Below, one piece after another: positions 14,879-23,399 of a stretch of 29,154 bases of DNA; the first letter of the stretch is position 1; each line of letters opens with the position of its first letter. Source of the stretch: Roseiarcus sp036513315 (GTDB lineage Bacteria; Pseudomonadota; Alphaproteobacteria; Rhizobiales; Beijerinckiaceae); NCBI GenBank assembly GCA_036513315.1, contig DATBZF010000120.1, forward strand, positions 1-29,154, written 5' to 3'. The notes below the pieces were generated by a model, which was not told where the DNA came from, did no database searches, and saw only the letters and a program-made list of their open reading frames with translations. The translations under genes were made by a program, and so were the position numbers.

Positions 14879-17800
14879 ATGAACCAGCAGCCCGCCAAAG
14901 GCCCCGATTACACGCAGACGCTTTTTCTGCCCAAGACCGATTTCCCGATGCGCGCCGGGCTGCCGCAGAAGGAGCCGGAGATTCTGGCGCGCTGGAAGCG
15001 CGAGGACCTCTACCGAAAGCTTCGCGAGTCCGCCAAGGGCCGCGAGAAATTCGTGCTGCATGACGGGCCGCCCTACGCCAACGGCAATATCCATATCGGC
15101 CATGCGCTCAACAAGATCCTGAAAGACATGGTGGTGCGCGCCCAGCAGATGTCGGGCAAGGATTCCAATTACGTGCCGGGCTGGGACTGCCACGGCCTGC
15201 CGATCGAATGGAAGATCGAGGAGGAGAACTACCGCGCCAAGGGCAAGGCCAAGCCGGACTTCAAGGATTCGGCGGCGATCATCGCCTTCCGCCGGGAATG
15301 CCGCGCCTACGCCCAGCACTGGCTCGACGTCCAGCGCGAGGAGTTCAAGCGTCTCGGCGTGGTCGGCGACTGGGACCATCCCTATCTGACGATGAGCTAT
15401 CCCGCCGAGGCGCAGATCGCCCGCGAGATCATGAAATTCGCGGCCAACGGCCTGCTGTACCGAGGTTCGAAGCCGGTGATGTGGAGCGTGGTGGAGAAGA
15501 CCGCGCTCGCCGAGGCGGAAGTCGAGTACGAGGAGCATACGAGCGACACGGTGTATGTGGCGTTTCCGTGCAGAACGGTCGTGTCGGACGGTGCGCAGAC
15601 GGATGTCGGTAAGGCGCAGTGGAACAAAATCCTGTTCGATGAACAGGGCAATCCTGTCTCGATCGTCATCTGGACCACGACGCCGTGGACGATGCCCGGT
15701 AACCGCGCGATCGCCTTCTCGCCGAAGATCGCCTACGGAGTCTATCGCGTCACCGCGGCGCCGCAAGGCAATTGGGTCAAGCCTGGCGCGCGATACATCC
15801 TCGCCGACAATCTCGCCGCGGAAGTTTTCAAGAGCGCGAAGGTCGAGGCGTTCGAGAGATTGCAGCAGGTTGATGCGGCCATGCTTTCGGTCGGTCGTTG
15901 CTCGCATCCTTTGAGCGGATTCGAAGGGGGCTACACGTTCGAAGTCCCTCTCCTCGCCGGCGATCATGTCACCGACGAGGCCGGCACGGGCTTCGTCCAT
16001 ACCGCGCCTGGTCATGGCCGCGAGGACTTCGACCTCTGGATGGCGAGCGGGCAGCTTCTGGCCAAGCGCGGCATCGACACGCGCATTCCCTATACCGTCG
16101 ACGAAAACGGCGCCCTCACGGCCGAAGCCCCAGGCTTCGAGGGCAAGCGCGTCATCAATGACAAGGGCGAGAAGGGCGACGCCAATGAAGCGGTCATCAA
16201 GGCGTTGATCGCGGCGGGCGCGTTGCTCGCGCGCGGGCGCCTGAAGCACCAATATCCCCATTCCTGGCGCTCGAAAAAGCCGGTCATCTTCCGCAACACG
16301 CCGCAATGGTTCATCGCGATGGACAAGCCGATCGAGGCTGCCGCCACCTCCCCTTCTCCCCGCGATGCGGGGAGAACGCAGCGCGCAGCGCCGCGGACGA
16401 ATGCTTCGCATTCGCTCGGGGATGAGGGGCAGCGCGACGGTAGTTCTCAAACCGCCGGCGTTAGCGCTGCCCCTCACCCCGGCCCTCTCCCCGCTAGCGG
16501 GGGGAGGGGGAAGGGTGGTGGTGGCGGCGGCGGCGAGACTTTGCGCGAAACGGCGCTCGGCGCGATCCGGGAGACGCGCTGGGTGCCGGCTTCCGGCGAG
16601 AATCGCATCACCGGCATGGTCAACAACAAGCCGGACTGGGTGATGAGCCGGCAGCGCGCCTGGGGCGTGCCGATCGCCGTCTTCGTCGCCAAGGGCGGCC
16701 ACGAAATCCTTATCGACGACGAGGTCAACAGGCGCATCGCCGACGCCTTCGAGGCGGAGGGCGCCGACGCCTGGTTCGCCGAGGGCGCCAAGGCGCGCTT
16801 CCTCGGCAACCAGCACAATCCCGATGACTTCGACAAAATCGACGACGTGCTCGACGTCTGGTTCGATTCCGGCTCGACCCATTCCTATGTCCTCGAAGAC
16901 CCCGTCCATTTCCCCGGCCTTGCCGGCATCAGGCGCAGGATCGATGGCGGCGACGACGAGGTGATGTATCTGGAAGGCTCCGACCAGCATCGCGGCTGGT
17001 TCCAGTCCTCCCTTCTTGAGAGCTGCGGGACGCGCGGGCGCGCGCCCTTCGACGTCGTGCTGACGCATGGCTTCACGCTCGACGAGAAGGGCCGGAAAAT
17101 GTCGAAATCGCTCGGCAACCAGACCTTCCCGCAGGACATCATCAAGCAATCGGGCGCCGATATCCTGCGCCTGTGGGTCGCCAGCGTCGACTATACCGAC
17201 GACCAGCGCATCGGACCGGAAGTGCTGAAAAGCGTCAGCGACAATTACCGCAAATTGCGCAACACCCTGCGCTGGATGATCGGCACGCTCGCCCATTATT
17301 CGCCTGATCAAGCGGTCGGCTTTGCCGCGATGGCTGACCTCGACCGGCTGATGCTGCACCGCCTCGCCGAACTCGGGGACGAAATCCAGGCGGCCTATGC
17401 CGCGTTCGACTACGCCCGCGTGATCGCCGCTTTGTCCGCCTTCATGAACGCCGATCTCTCCGCCTTCTATTTCGACATCCGCAAGGACGCGCTTTATTGC
17501 GATCCGCCGTCGAGCGTCAGGCGGCGCGGCGCGCTCGAGGCGATCGACCATATTTTCCGCGCCGTCACGTTGTGGCTGGCGCCGATCCTGGTCTTCACCA
17601 GCGAAGAGGCGTGGGGGTCGTATGGCGCCAACGCCCAGTCGATTCATCTCGAGCAATTCCCCAAAATTCCCGCGCAATGGCGCGACGACGCGCTCGCCGC
17701 CAAATGGGAGAAGCTCCGCCGCCTGCGCCTGGTGGTGACCGGGGCGATCGAGATCGCCCGCGCCAATAAGGAGATCGGCTCGTCGCTGGAGGCGCGCCCG

Positions 17801-18094
17801 CGCGTCTTCGTCGCCGATCCCTCCTATCTGAGTGCGCTCGAAGGCGTCGATTTCGCCGAAATCTGCATCACCTCGGATGTTGCGATCGAGCCGTCCGCTC
17901 CTCCCCCCCAAAATGCGTTCCGGCTGTCCGACACGCCGGGCGTCGCCGTCGTGGTCGAGCGGGCGGCGGGCATCAAATGTGCGCGTTCGTGGAAATATTT
18001 CGACGCCGCGACCGCCGATCCGGCATTTCCCGACGTGACGCCGCGCGACGCCCAGGCTTTGCGGGAATTGAAGGTCGCGGGCGTCATTTCATGA
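14879..18094 (+). CDS. ileS: Isoleucyl-tRNA synthetase with an in-frame palindromic-repeat insertion
   Basis: 1071 residues, longer than the usual 930-1000. It charges tRNA-Ile. Class I signatures: HIGH at 72-75 (GPPYANGNIHIGHALNK) and KMSKS at 740-744. The CP1 editing domain contains VIWTTTPWTMPGNRAIAFSP, and LDVWFDSGSTHSYV precedes KMSKS. The C-terminal zinc site is degenerate, with one Cys left (GIKCARSWKYF), as is usual in alphaproteobacteria. Residues about 488-553 are an extra segment between MDKPIEA and TLRETALGAIRETRWVP, where relatives have only a few residues; it is rich in Gly, Pro, Arg and Ser and is encoded by a palindromic repeat (16344-16524). The frame stays open and both catalytic motifs are intact, so the enzyme is probably functional. 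Confidence 0.97.
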   Translation: MNQQPAKGPDYTQTLFLPKTDFPMRAGLPQKEPEILARWKREDLYRKLRESAKGREKFVLHDGPPYANGNIHIGHALNKILKDMVVRAQQMSGKDSNYVPGWDCHGLPIEWKIEEENYRAKGKAKPDFKDSAAIIAFRRECRAYAQHWLDVQREEFKRLGVVGDWDHPYLTMSYPAEAQIAREIMKFAANGLLYRGSKPVMWSVVEKTALAEAEVEYEEHTSDTVYVAFPCRTVVSDGAQTDVGKAQWNKILFDEQGNPVSIVIWTTTPWTMPGNRAIAFSPKIAYGVYRVTAAPQGNWVKPGARYILADNLAAEVFKSAKVEAFERLQQVDAAMLSVGRCSHPLSGFEGGYTFEVPLLAGDHVTDEAGTGFVHTAPGHGREDFDLWMASGQLLAKRGIDTRIPYTVDENGALTAEAPGFEGKRVINDKGEKGDANEAVIKALIAAGALLARGRLKHQYPHSWRSKKPVIFRNTPQWFIAMDKPIEAAATSPSPRDAGRTQRAAPRTNASHSLGDEGQRDGSSQTAGVSAAPHPGPLPASGGRGKGGGGGGGETLRETALGAIRETRWVPASGENRITGMVNNKPDWVMSRQRAWGVPIAVFVAKGGHEILIDDEVNRRIADAFEAEGADAWFAEGAKARFLGNQHNPDDFDKIDDVLDVWFDSGSTHSYVLEDPVHFPGLAGIRRRIDGGDDEVMYLEGSDQHRGWFQSSLLESCGTRGRAPFDVVLTHGFTLDEKGRKMSKSLGNQTFPQDIIKQSGADILRLWVASVDYTDDQRIGPEVLKSVSDNYRKLRNTLRWMIGTLAHYSPDQAVGFAAMADLDRLMLHRLAELGDEIQAAYAAFDYARVIAALSAFMNADLSAFYFDIRKDALYCDPPSSVRRRGALEAIDHIFRAVTLWLAPILVFTSEEAWGSYGANAQSIHLEQFPKIPAQWRDDALAAKWEKLRRLRLVVTGAIEIARANKEIGSSLEARPRVFVADPSYLSALEGVDFAEICITSDVAIEPSAPPPQNAFRLSDTPGVAVVVERAAGIKCARSWKYFDAATADPAFPDVTPRDAQALRELKVAGVIS
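16344..16524 (+). repeat. Palindromic repeat element inserted within ileS
   Basis: Hairpins in order: TTCTCCCCGC/GCGGGGAGAA (16354-16376, loop GAT); CGAATGC/GCATTCG (16398-16414, loop TTC); TGAGGGGCAGCGC/GCGCTGCCCCTCA (16423-16435 with 16464-16476, a 13-bp perfect stem); and a CCCCG/CGGGG hairpin at 16489-16502. The ends (CCACC...TCCCC and GGGGA...GGTGG) are also roughly complementary, so the whole is an imperfect palindrome. It translates to peptides such as PHPGPLPASGGRGKGG, familiar as the translation of intergenic repeats in this order. Confidence 0.8.
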
Positions 18095-18588
18095 AGCCGC
18101 GCAGCTTGGGCGCCCTGGTCGCGCTGGCGATTCTGGCCATCGATCAGGCGTCAAAGTTCTGGGTGCTGTCCGGCCTGAAGATGGAGGCTTACCAGAAGAT
18201 CGCGGTGACGCCGTTCCTCGACTTCGAGCTTTTGTGGAACCCCGGCATTTCCTTCAGCCTGTTCCCGCAGGGGACGGCGACCGGACGCTGGATATTGCTG
18301 GCGCTGACCCTTGCCGCGACGGCTTTGCTTTGCCTCTGGCTGTGGCGCGTCAACAGTAAGCTCGCCGGAATCGCCCTCGGCGCGATCGTCGGCGGCGCGC
18401 TCGGCAATGGCTACGACCGTTTCGCCTATAACGCGGTGGTCGATTTCCTCGGTTTTCACGCCTTCGGGTTTCATTGGTACGTGTTCAACGTCGCTGACAC
18501 GGCGATTACTTTGGGAGTCGTCCTATTGCTTTACGACAATCTCCTCGCCGATCGCCGCGCCCCGGCGCGGAGCGGCGGGCGAGGTTGA
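18091..18588 (+). CDS. lspA: Lipoprotein signal peptidase (signal peptidase II)
   Basis: 165 residues, normal length. It removes signal peptides from diacylglyceryl-modified prolipoproteins in the inner membrane. Four hydrophobic segments are visible. Conserved motifs: IDQASKFWV (18-26), LLWNPGISFSLF, GNGYDRFAYNAVVDFLGFH and FNVADTAITLGV. The catalytic aspartates are Asp118 (VVDF) and Asp136 (VADT). The ATG at 18091 overlaps the ileS stop by 4 nt (ATGA), the classical ileS-lspA arrangement. The TPR lipoprotein in this window would be a substrate. Confidence 0.97.
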   Translation: MKPRSLGALVALAILAIDQASKFWVLSGLKMEAYQKIAVTPFLDFELLWNPGISFSLFPQGTATGRWILLALTLAATALLCLWLWRVNSKLAGIALGAIVGGALGNGYDRFAYNAVVDFLGFHAFGFHWYVFNVADTAITLGVVLLLYDNLLADRRAPARSGGRG

Positions 18589-18794
18589 ACGGCGGCGGGA
18601 GCCCGATCACCGAGTCCACTTTGCCAGCGCGATGTGCTAGGAAGCGGTAATATATCGGCGCTAGTCTGGGGAATCAGTGCTCTGGAGGGGCGGGTTCGCC
18701 ATCGATTCGCCGGAATACCAAGAGAGTCTGACGCCTATCAAGGATTGGCCGCTTCTCGTCCCTGGCGAGAGCAACCAGTTGGAGATCCAGAGGA

Positions 18795-19490
18795 ATGCGG
18801 TTGATGCCCTTCTTTTCAAACCAAGCCGGACATGCGCGCCTTCTTGCCCTGGCTGGCGCCGTCTCTGTGATCATGGGCGCATCGGCCATCCGTCCGGCAT
18901 TCGCGGGCGATGACGGCTACGAGCCGATCTGGTCGGGACTTGGCGGCATCATCGGGCTGACCACCAAGGGGAGGGACCCCACGATCGATTATCGGGAACG
19001 CGGCCGCCTCGTGCTCCCGCCGAAGATGGATCTTCCGACCCCGGTCTCGGCTGACGCGGAGAAAACCGCGGCTTGGCCGCTCGATCCGGATATCGAAAGG
19101 GAGCGCAGAGAGAAGGCAGACAGGCTGCACATACTGGGGCTGCAATCGAATCTGGCGGAAAGGCGAGACGGCCATCGTCTGACGCCGAACCAATTGCGCG
19201 CCGATCGTTCCACGCCTGGCAACACTGACCGTTGCGCGCACCAAAATCACCAGGCCAATTGTGGGGCGATTCCGTTCCACAATATTTTTGAAAGCCTTGG
19301 TTTGGCTAAAGCGGACGATGTCGTCGCCGGGCAAGAACCCGACCGAGACTGGCTGACCGATCCGCCCAAGGGCTTTCGCGTTCCCACCCAAAATATGAGT
19401 GCGCAATCGGATGCGGGCGATGCGAAGAAGCCGAACCAGCGCGACCCGAGAGCGCTCCTGTACCAGGCGCCGGACACCAACAACAACTAG
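18795..19490 (+). CDS. Exported hypothetical protein downstream of lspA
   Basis: 231 residues; a second ATG at 18804 is equally possible, with AGAGGA 9 nt before it. The N-terminus is a signal peptide: basic residues, hydrophobic LLALAGAVSVIMGASAI, and cleavage expected after AFA at about residue 37. The mature part begins GDDGYEPIWSGLGGIIGL and is hydrophilic, with no transmembrane segment or repeat; it has two cysteines in DRCAHQNHQANCG and ends in a disordered Asn-rich tail. A similar small exported protein seems common next to lspA in related genomes, but I know no function. The 206-nt gap to lspA suggests its own promoter. Confidence 0.75.
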   Translation: MRLMPFFSNQAGHARLLALAGAVSVIMGASAIRPAFAGDDGYEPIWSGLGGIIGLTTKGRDPTIDYRERGRLVLPPKMDLPTPVSADAEKTAAWPLDPDIERERREKADRLHILGLQSNLAERRDGHRLTPNQLRADRSTPGNTDRCAHQNHQANCGAIPFHNIFESLGLAKADDVVAGQEPDRDWLTDPPKGFRVPTQNMSAQSDAGDAKKPNQRDPRALLYQAPDTNNN

Positions 19491-19675
19491 CCGCGGCGGC
19501 GCGGGGCGGATTCTTTGGCGGCGCGACCTTGGCGCTATTCGAATCGCGGATGGCCGGCGCCAGCGCAGCCGTTCGTTGCATCACACGTGACACTGAATTC
19601 CAATCGTTTACGCGGCGTCGCGCGTGACTGTTGCGCCGGCGCGGGATGGTTCGCGCAGATCGCGGGAACCTATCG

Positions 19676-20071
19676 ATGAAACGATTCTTCAAGCCCCAAA
19701 AAATTTCAGCGTCGGCGTCCGACCACAGCCAGGGGCTCGCCCATGGCGGAGTCTTCAAAAGACTATTGATCGCGGGGCAGATCGGCGCCGATCATAACGG
19801 CGACGCGCCCGCCGAATTTGAGTCGCAAGTCGAACTCGCGTTTGACAATCTGCTGGCGGTGCTCGAGGCCGCGCAGCTCTCGATCGGCGACCTCGTAAGG
19901 ATCATGGCCTATGCCGCCGTTCCCAATTCTCGCGCGCAATACAATCGCGTCCACCAGCGCAAAATCGGTTCGGCGACGCCAGTTTCGACCTATGTGGAAG
20001 TCGCCGGACTCGGCGACCCCAATTGGCTCATTTTGATCGAGGGGGAAGCCATTCAAGAAGGCAGTCCCTGA
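19676..20071 (+). CDS. Rid-family (YjgF/YER057c/UK114) protein lacking the catalytic Arg
   Basis: 131 residues from ATG 19676, with GGGAA upstream. The fold pattern is clear: LLIAGQIGADHNGD, then QVELAFDNLLAVLEAAQLSIGD and IMAYAAVPNSRAQYN, closing with PVSTYVEVAGLGDPNWLILIEGEAI. RidA proteins deaminate reactive enamine/imine intermediates from PLP enzymes and need an Arg in P-x-R-x-x-VE. Here that position is Ser104 (PVSTYVEV), so RidA-type deaminase activity is doubtful; it may be one of the other Rid subfamilies. It stands alone, with 238 nt without a gene after it. Confidence 0.85.
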   Translation: MKRFFKPQKISASASDHSQGLAHGGVFKRLLIAGQIGADHNGDAPAEFESQVELAFDNLLAVLEAAQLSIGDLVRIMAYAAVPNSRAQYNRVHQRKIGSATPVSTYVEVAGLGDPNWLILIEGEAIQEGSP

Positions 20072-20309
20072 CCGAATGGCCTCGCCGCTCCGACGAAGCG
20101 GCGCATCGGAAACTGTACATTTCCTGGGCTTGCCGCGGCGCCGTCTCCTTCAAAATCCACGGCATTCGCCGATTGATCTGGCGTCAACGCCTTTGGGCCT
20201 GGGCGATGCGGATATTTTCAGCGGATGCGCTCTTCGCCTCACCGTTTCGCACCCGGCGCATTTTGAGCGATCATGAGGAACCGATAGGATTCGATCAGGG
20301 AGTTGGGGC

Positions 20310-21407
20310 GTGGCGCAGCACAAGGGGAACTGGTCGGCCAGCCCCTATGATTCGTTCGACAGCATGGAAGGAATCGCGGCGATCGAGACGAGCGCGCCGC
20401 CGCGCTTTTTCCAATCCCTGCCCCAATCAAAACTGATCCATGCGATCTATCCCGGCATCCTCGTCGCCGGCACGATCGCGCTGGCCTCGACCTGGCTGGC
20501 CCAGCAATACACGACGCCGGTCATGCTGTTCGCGCTGCTTTTCGGCATGGCCTTCCACTTTCTGCACGAAGAAGGGCGCTGCGTCGCAGGCATCGAATTC
20601 TCGTCGCGAACCGTGCTTCGCACCGGCGTCGCCTTGCTCGGCGTCAAGATCACGCTGACCCAGATCGCCGGTCTCGGCGTTCTGCCGGTCGCCACGGTTG
20701 TCGTCGCCGTCGCCTCGACCATTCTGTTCGGCCTGGCGTTGGCGCGGCGTCTTGGCCTGCGGCCGATTTTCGGCGTGCTGTCGGGCGGCGCCGTCGCCAT
20801 TTGCGGCGCTTCGGCGGCCCTCGCCATCGCCTCGGTTCTGCCCCGCCACGAAGAAAGCGAGCGCGACACGATCCTGACCGTCGTCAGCATAACGGCGCTC
20901 TCCACGCTGGCGATGATTGTCTATCCGATTATTGCGACCTCGGTCGGTTTCGATCATGTGCGCGCCGGCATATTCATCGGCGGCACCATTCACGATGTCG
21001 CCCAGGTCGTCGGCGCGGGCTATATGATCTCGCCCGAAACCGGCGATGTCGCCACTTATGTGAAGCTGCTGCGCGTGGCGATGCTGCTGCCCGCCGTTTT
21101 CGTCATCGCTTTCGTCCTTGCGCGATCTGGCGCCGGGCGGACTGGCGCGCCGCCGGCTCTGCCCGGCTTTCTCGTCGCCTTCGCCCTGCTTGTCCTCGCC
21201 AACAGCTTTGGCCTGATACCCCATTTTCTCATCGATCTGGCGAATGATGTTTCGCGCTGGTGCCTGGTTACGGCGATCGCGGCGCTTGGCATGAAGACTT
21301 CGTTCAAGGACCTTTTCGCCGTCGGCTGGCGGCCCATTGGACTCATGCTCGCCGAAACCCTGTGGATCGGCGTTCTCGTTTTCGCCTCGGTGAAATTCGT
21401 CATCTGA
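20310..21407 (+). CDS. YeiH/UPF0324-family putative sulfate exporter
   Basis: 365 residues from GTG 20310, with a purine-rich CAGGGAG upstream; an ATG at 20364 would remove an 18-residue hydrophilic start. About ten hydrophobic helices follow residue 40. Family motifs include LLFGMAFHFL, FSSRTVLRTGVALLGVKITL, GVLSGGAVAICGASAALAIA, and FIGGTIHDVAQVVGAGY. The family (PF03601) is annotated as putative sulfate exporters; the substrate is not established for most members. It precedes mscL by about 100 nt. Confidence 0.9.
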   Translation: MAQHKGNWSASPYDSFDSMEGIAAIETSAPPRFFQSLPQSKLIHAIYPGILVAGTIALASTWLAQQYTTPVMLFALLFGMAFHFLHEEGRCVAGIEFSSRTVLRTGVALLGVKITLTQIAGLGVLPVATVVVAVASTILFGLALARRLGLRPIFGVLSGGAVAICGASAALAIASVLPRHEESERDTILTVVSITALSTLAMIVYPIIATSVGFDHVRAGIFIGGTIHDVAQVVGAGYMISPETGDVATYVKLLRVAMLLPAVFVIAFVLARSGAGRTGAPPALPGFLVAFALLVLANSFGLIPHFLIDLANDVSRWCLVTAIAALGMKTSFKDLFAVGWRPIGLMLAETLWIGVLVFASVKFVI

Positions 21408-21512
21408 ATCGTGCCGGGCGGTCTGGGCTTCAATTCGCGGTCAGGCTCCGCTACCGTGCCCGACGGGGGCCGTAGAGGCGTCCGGGATTCCCACGACAAA
21501 AGGGGGAGTGCG

Positions 21513-21926
21513 ATGCTTAAGGAATTCAGGGACTTCGCGATGAGGGGCAATGTCGTCGATCTGGCGATCGGCGTCATCATCGGCGCGGCTTTCGGCAAGA
21601 TCGTCGATTCCCTCGTCAACGACATCATCATGCCGTTCATCGGGGCGTTGGGCGGCGCCGACTTTTCCAATTATTTCTTCGGTCTTTCGCATGCCGTCAC
21701 CGCGACCAATCTTGTCGATGCGAAGAAGCAGGGTCCGGTCTTCGCTTACGGCAATTTCGCGACTATCGTGGTGAACTTCCTGATCATCGCTTTTGTGCTG
21801 TTTCTCGTCATTCAGGGAATCAACCGGATGAAGAAGAAGGACGTCGCCCCGCCGGCCGCGCCTCTCCCGCCGCCGCGCAGCGAAGTGCTGCTCGCCGAGA
21901 TACGAGACGCGCTGGTCAAGCGCTGA
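21513..21926 (+). CDS. mscL: Large-conductance mechanosensitive channel
   Basis: 137 residues, typical length. The pentameric inner-membrane channel releases solutes on hypo-osmotic shock. The N-terminal helix MLKEFRDFAMRGNVVDLAIG and the first membrane helix VIIGAAFGKIVDSLVNDII carry the gate; a periplasmic loop follows, then the second membrane helix ATIVVNFLIIAFVLFLVIQG, and a charged cytoplasmic helix LAEIRDALVK after a Pro-rich linker. The ATG at 21513 has AGGGGGAG upstream; the open frame before it is not conserved. Confidence 0.97.
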   Translation: MLKEFRDFAMRGNVVDLAIGVIIGAAFGKIVDSLVNDIIMPFIGALGGADFSNYFFGLSHAVTATNLVDAKKQGPVFAYGNFATIVVNFLIIAFVLFLVIQGINRMKKKDVAPPAAPLPPPRSEVLLAEIRDALVKR

Positions 21927-22048
21927 GGGCGGCGTCGGCGCCTTGATTGGCTGCTCTTCCAATCGCCGCCGCCAGCAGCCGCTGGACGGCGGCGAGAATG
22001 TGGGATTTGCGCCTTGCCTGCCGCGGCGTATTCCGGCAAAACCCCGCG

Positions 22049-23272
22049 ATGGCGCAAATCCTCCCGATTATTTCTGATACGCCCTCCGCTTCGCGCGTGG
22101 ACTGGCTCGGCGCCGTCCATTCCCAAATGCACGCGGTCGTCGACAGCGGCATTGTCGAAGTGTTCAATTACGGGCGCAACCGTCAGGGTCTGATTCCCCT
22201 TTGGGTCGGCGAAGGCGACCTGGCGACGCCCGAGTTCATCGCCGAGGCGGCGCGGCTTTCGCTCGCCAGGGGCGAGACTTTCTATACCTATCAACGCGGC
22301 ATACCCGAATTGCGCGAGACGATCGCGCGCTACATGACGCGCATCTATGGCGCCGCGCCGGGCGGCGGCGCCCACCAGCCCGAGCGGTTTTTTGTCACCA
22401 TTGGCGGCATGCATGCTTTGCAGATCGCCATGCGGCTGGTCGCCGGACCGGGCGACGAGATCGTCATTCCCTCGCCGGCCTGGCCGAATTTCGACGGCGC
22501 CATCGCGCTCGCCGGCGCCCGCAGCGTCAATGTCCCCATGGTCAGCGGCGCGCGCTGGAGCCTCGATATCGACCGCCTCGCGGCGGCGATCACGCCGGCG
22601 ACGCGCGCGATCATTGTCAATTCGCCGGGAAATCCGACTGGCTTTACCGCGACGCTCGCCGAGCTTGCCGCGATCCTCGATCTGTCGCGCCGGCACGGCT
22701 TGTGGATCGTCGCCGACGAAATCTACGGGCGCGTCGTCTATCAAGGAGAGCGTGCGCCTTCGTTCCACGACGTGATGGACCCGGACGACCGCATTTTGTT
22801 CTTGCAGACACTATCGAAGAACTGGGCGATGACCGGATGGCGGATCGGTTGGCTGGAAGCTCCGCCCGCGCTGGGACCGATTATCGAGAACGCGATCCAA
22901 TATACGACCTCGGGCGTACCGGTTTTCATTCAACGCGCGGCGATCGCGGCGATTGAGGAAGGCGAATCCTTTATCGCCGATCAACTCTCGCGCATGAAGC
23001 AGAGCCGCGACATCATCTGCGGCGGCCTTGCTGCGACGGGACGGGTGCGTTTCGCCCGGCCGGAGGCGGCGTTTTATCTGTTCTGCTCGGTCGACGGCGA
23101 GGAGGATACGCGAACTTTGGCCAAACGCCTTGTCGACGAAGCCGGCCTTGGCGTCGCGCCAGGCTCCGCTTTCGGCGCCGGCGGCGAGGGATATATCCGG
23201 CTGTGCTTCGCCCGATCGCCCGAACAGATCGCCGAGGCGACCCGCCGCTTCGCCGCCTGGCTCGCCAGATAG
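22049..23272 (+). CDS. Class I/II PLP-dependent aminotransferase
   Basis: 407 residues from the ATG at 22049, where family similarity begins (an upstream ATG at 21947 is in frame without similarity). Fold-type I signatures: YQRGIPELRETIARYM at the substrate entry, NSPGNPTG at about 191-198 and WIVADEIYGR with the pyridine-N Asp at about 223. The Schiff-base Lys257 is in LQTLSKNWAMTGWRIGW, and the IRLCFA motif carries the carboxylate-binding Arg. The substrate cannot be read from the sequence; relatives are annotated as aspartate or other amino-acid transaminases. It is 122 nt after mscL. Confidence 0.9.
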   Translation: MAQILPIISDTPSASRVDWLGAVHSQMHAVVDSGIVEVFNYGRNRQGLIPLWVGEGDLATPEFIAEAARLSLARGETFYTYQRGIPELRETIARYMTRIYGAAPGGGAHQPERFFVTIGGMHALQIAMRLVAGPGDEIVIPSPAWPNFDGAIALAGARSVNVPMVSGARWSLDIDRLAAAITPATRAIIVNSPGNPTGFTATLAELAAILDLSRRHGLWIVADEIYGRVVYQGERAPSFHDVMDPDDRILFLQTLSKNWAMTGWRIGWLEAPPALGPIIENAIQYTTSGVPVFIQRAAIAAIEEGESFIADQLSRMKQSRDIICGGLAATGRVRFARPEAAFYLFCSVDGEEDTRTLAKRLVDEAGLGVAPGSAFGAGGEGYIRLCFARSPEQIAEATRRFAAWLAR

Positions 23273-23399
23273 CCATCGCCACCCAGCCGGAGCGGCAAGC
23301 ACGGCCGAACGCGAGATCAAAACCAAATGGTGGGGCAATGCGCACTAGCCATATTGCGGCGCACAAATTACAAATGCGGGTTCGTTTCCGGAGAAAGTC

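Noticed and set aside
14876..17911. 1011-codon open frame on the minus strand
   Set aside because: It is fully antisense to ileS, has the Arg/Asp/Gly-rich composition of a GC-rich shadow frame and shows no domain; ileS motifs are clear on the plus strand.
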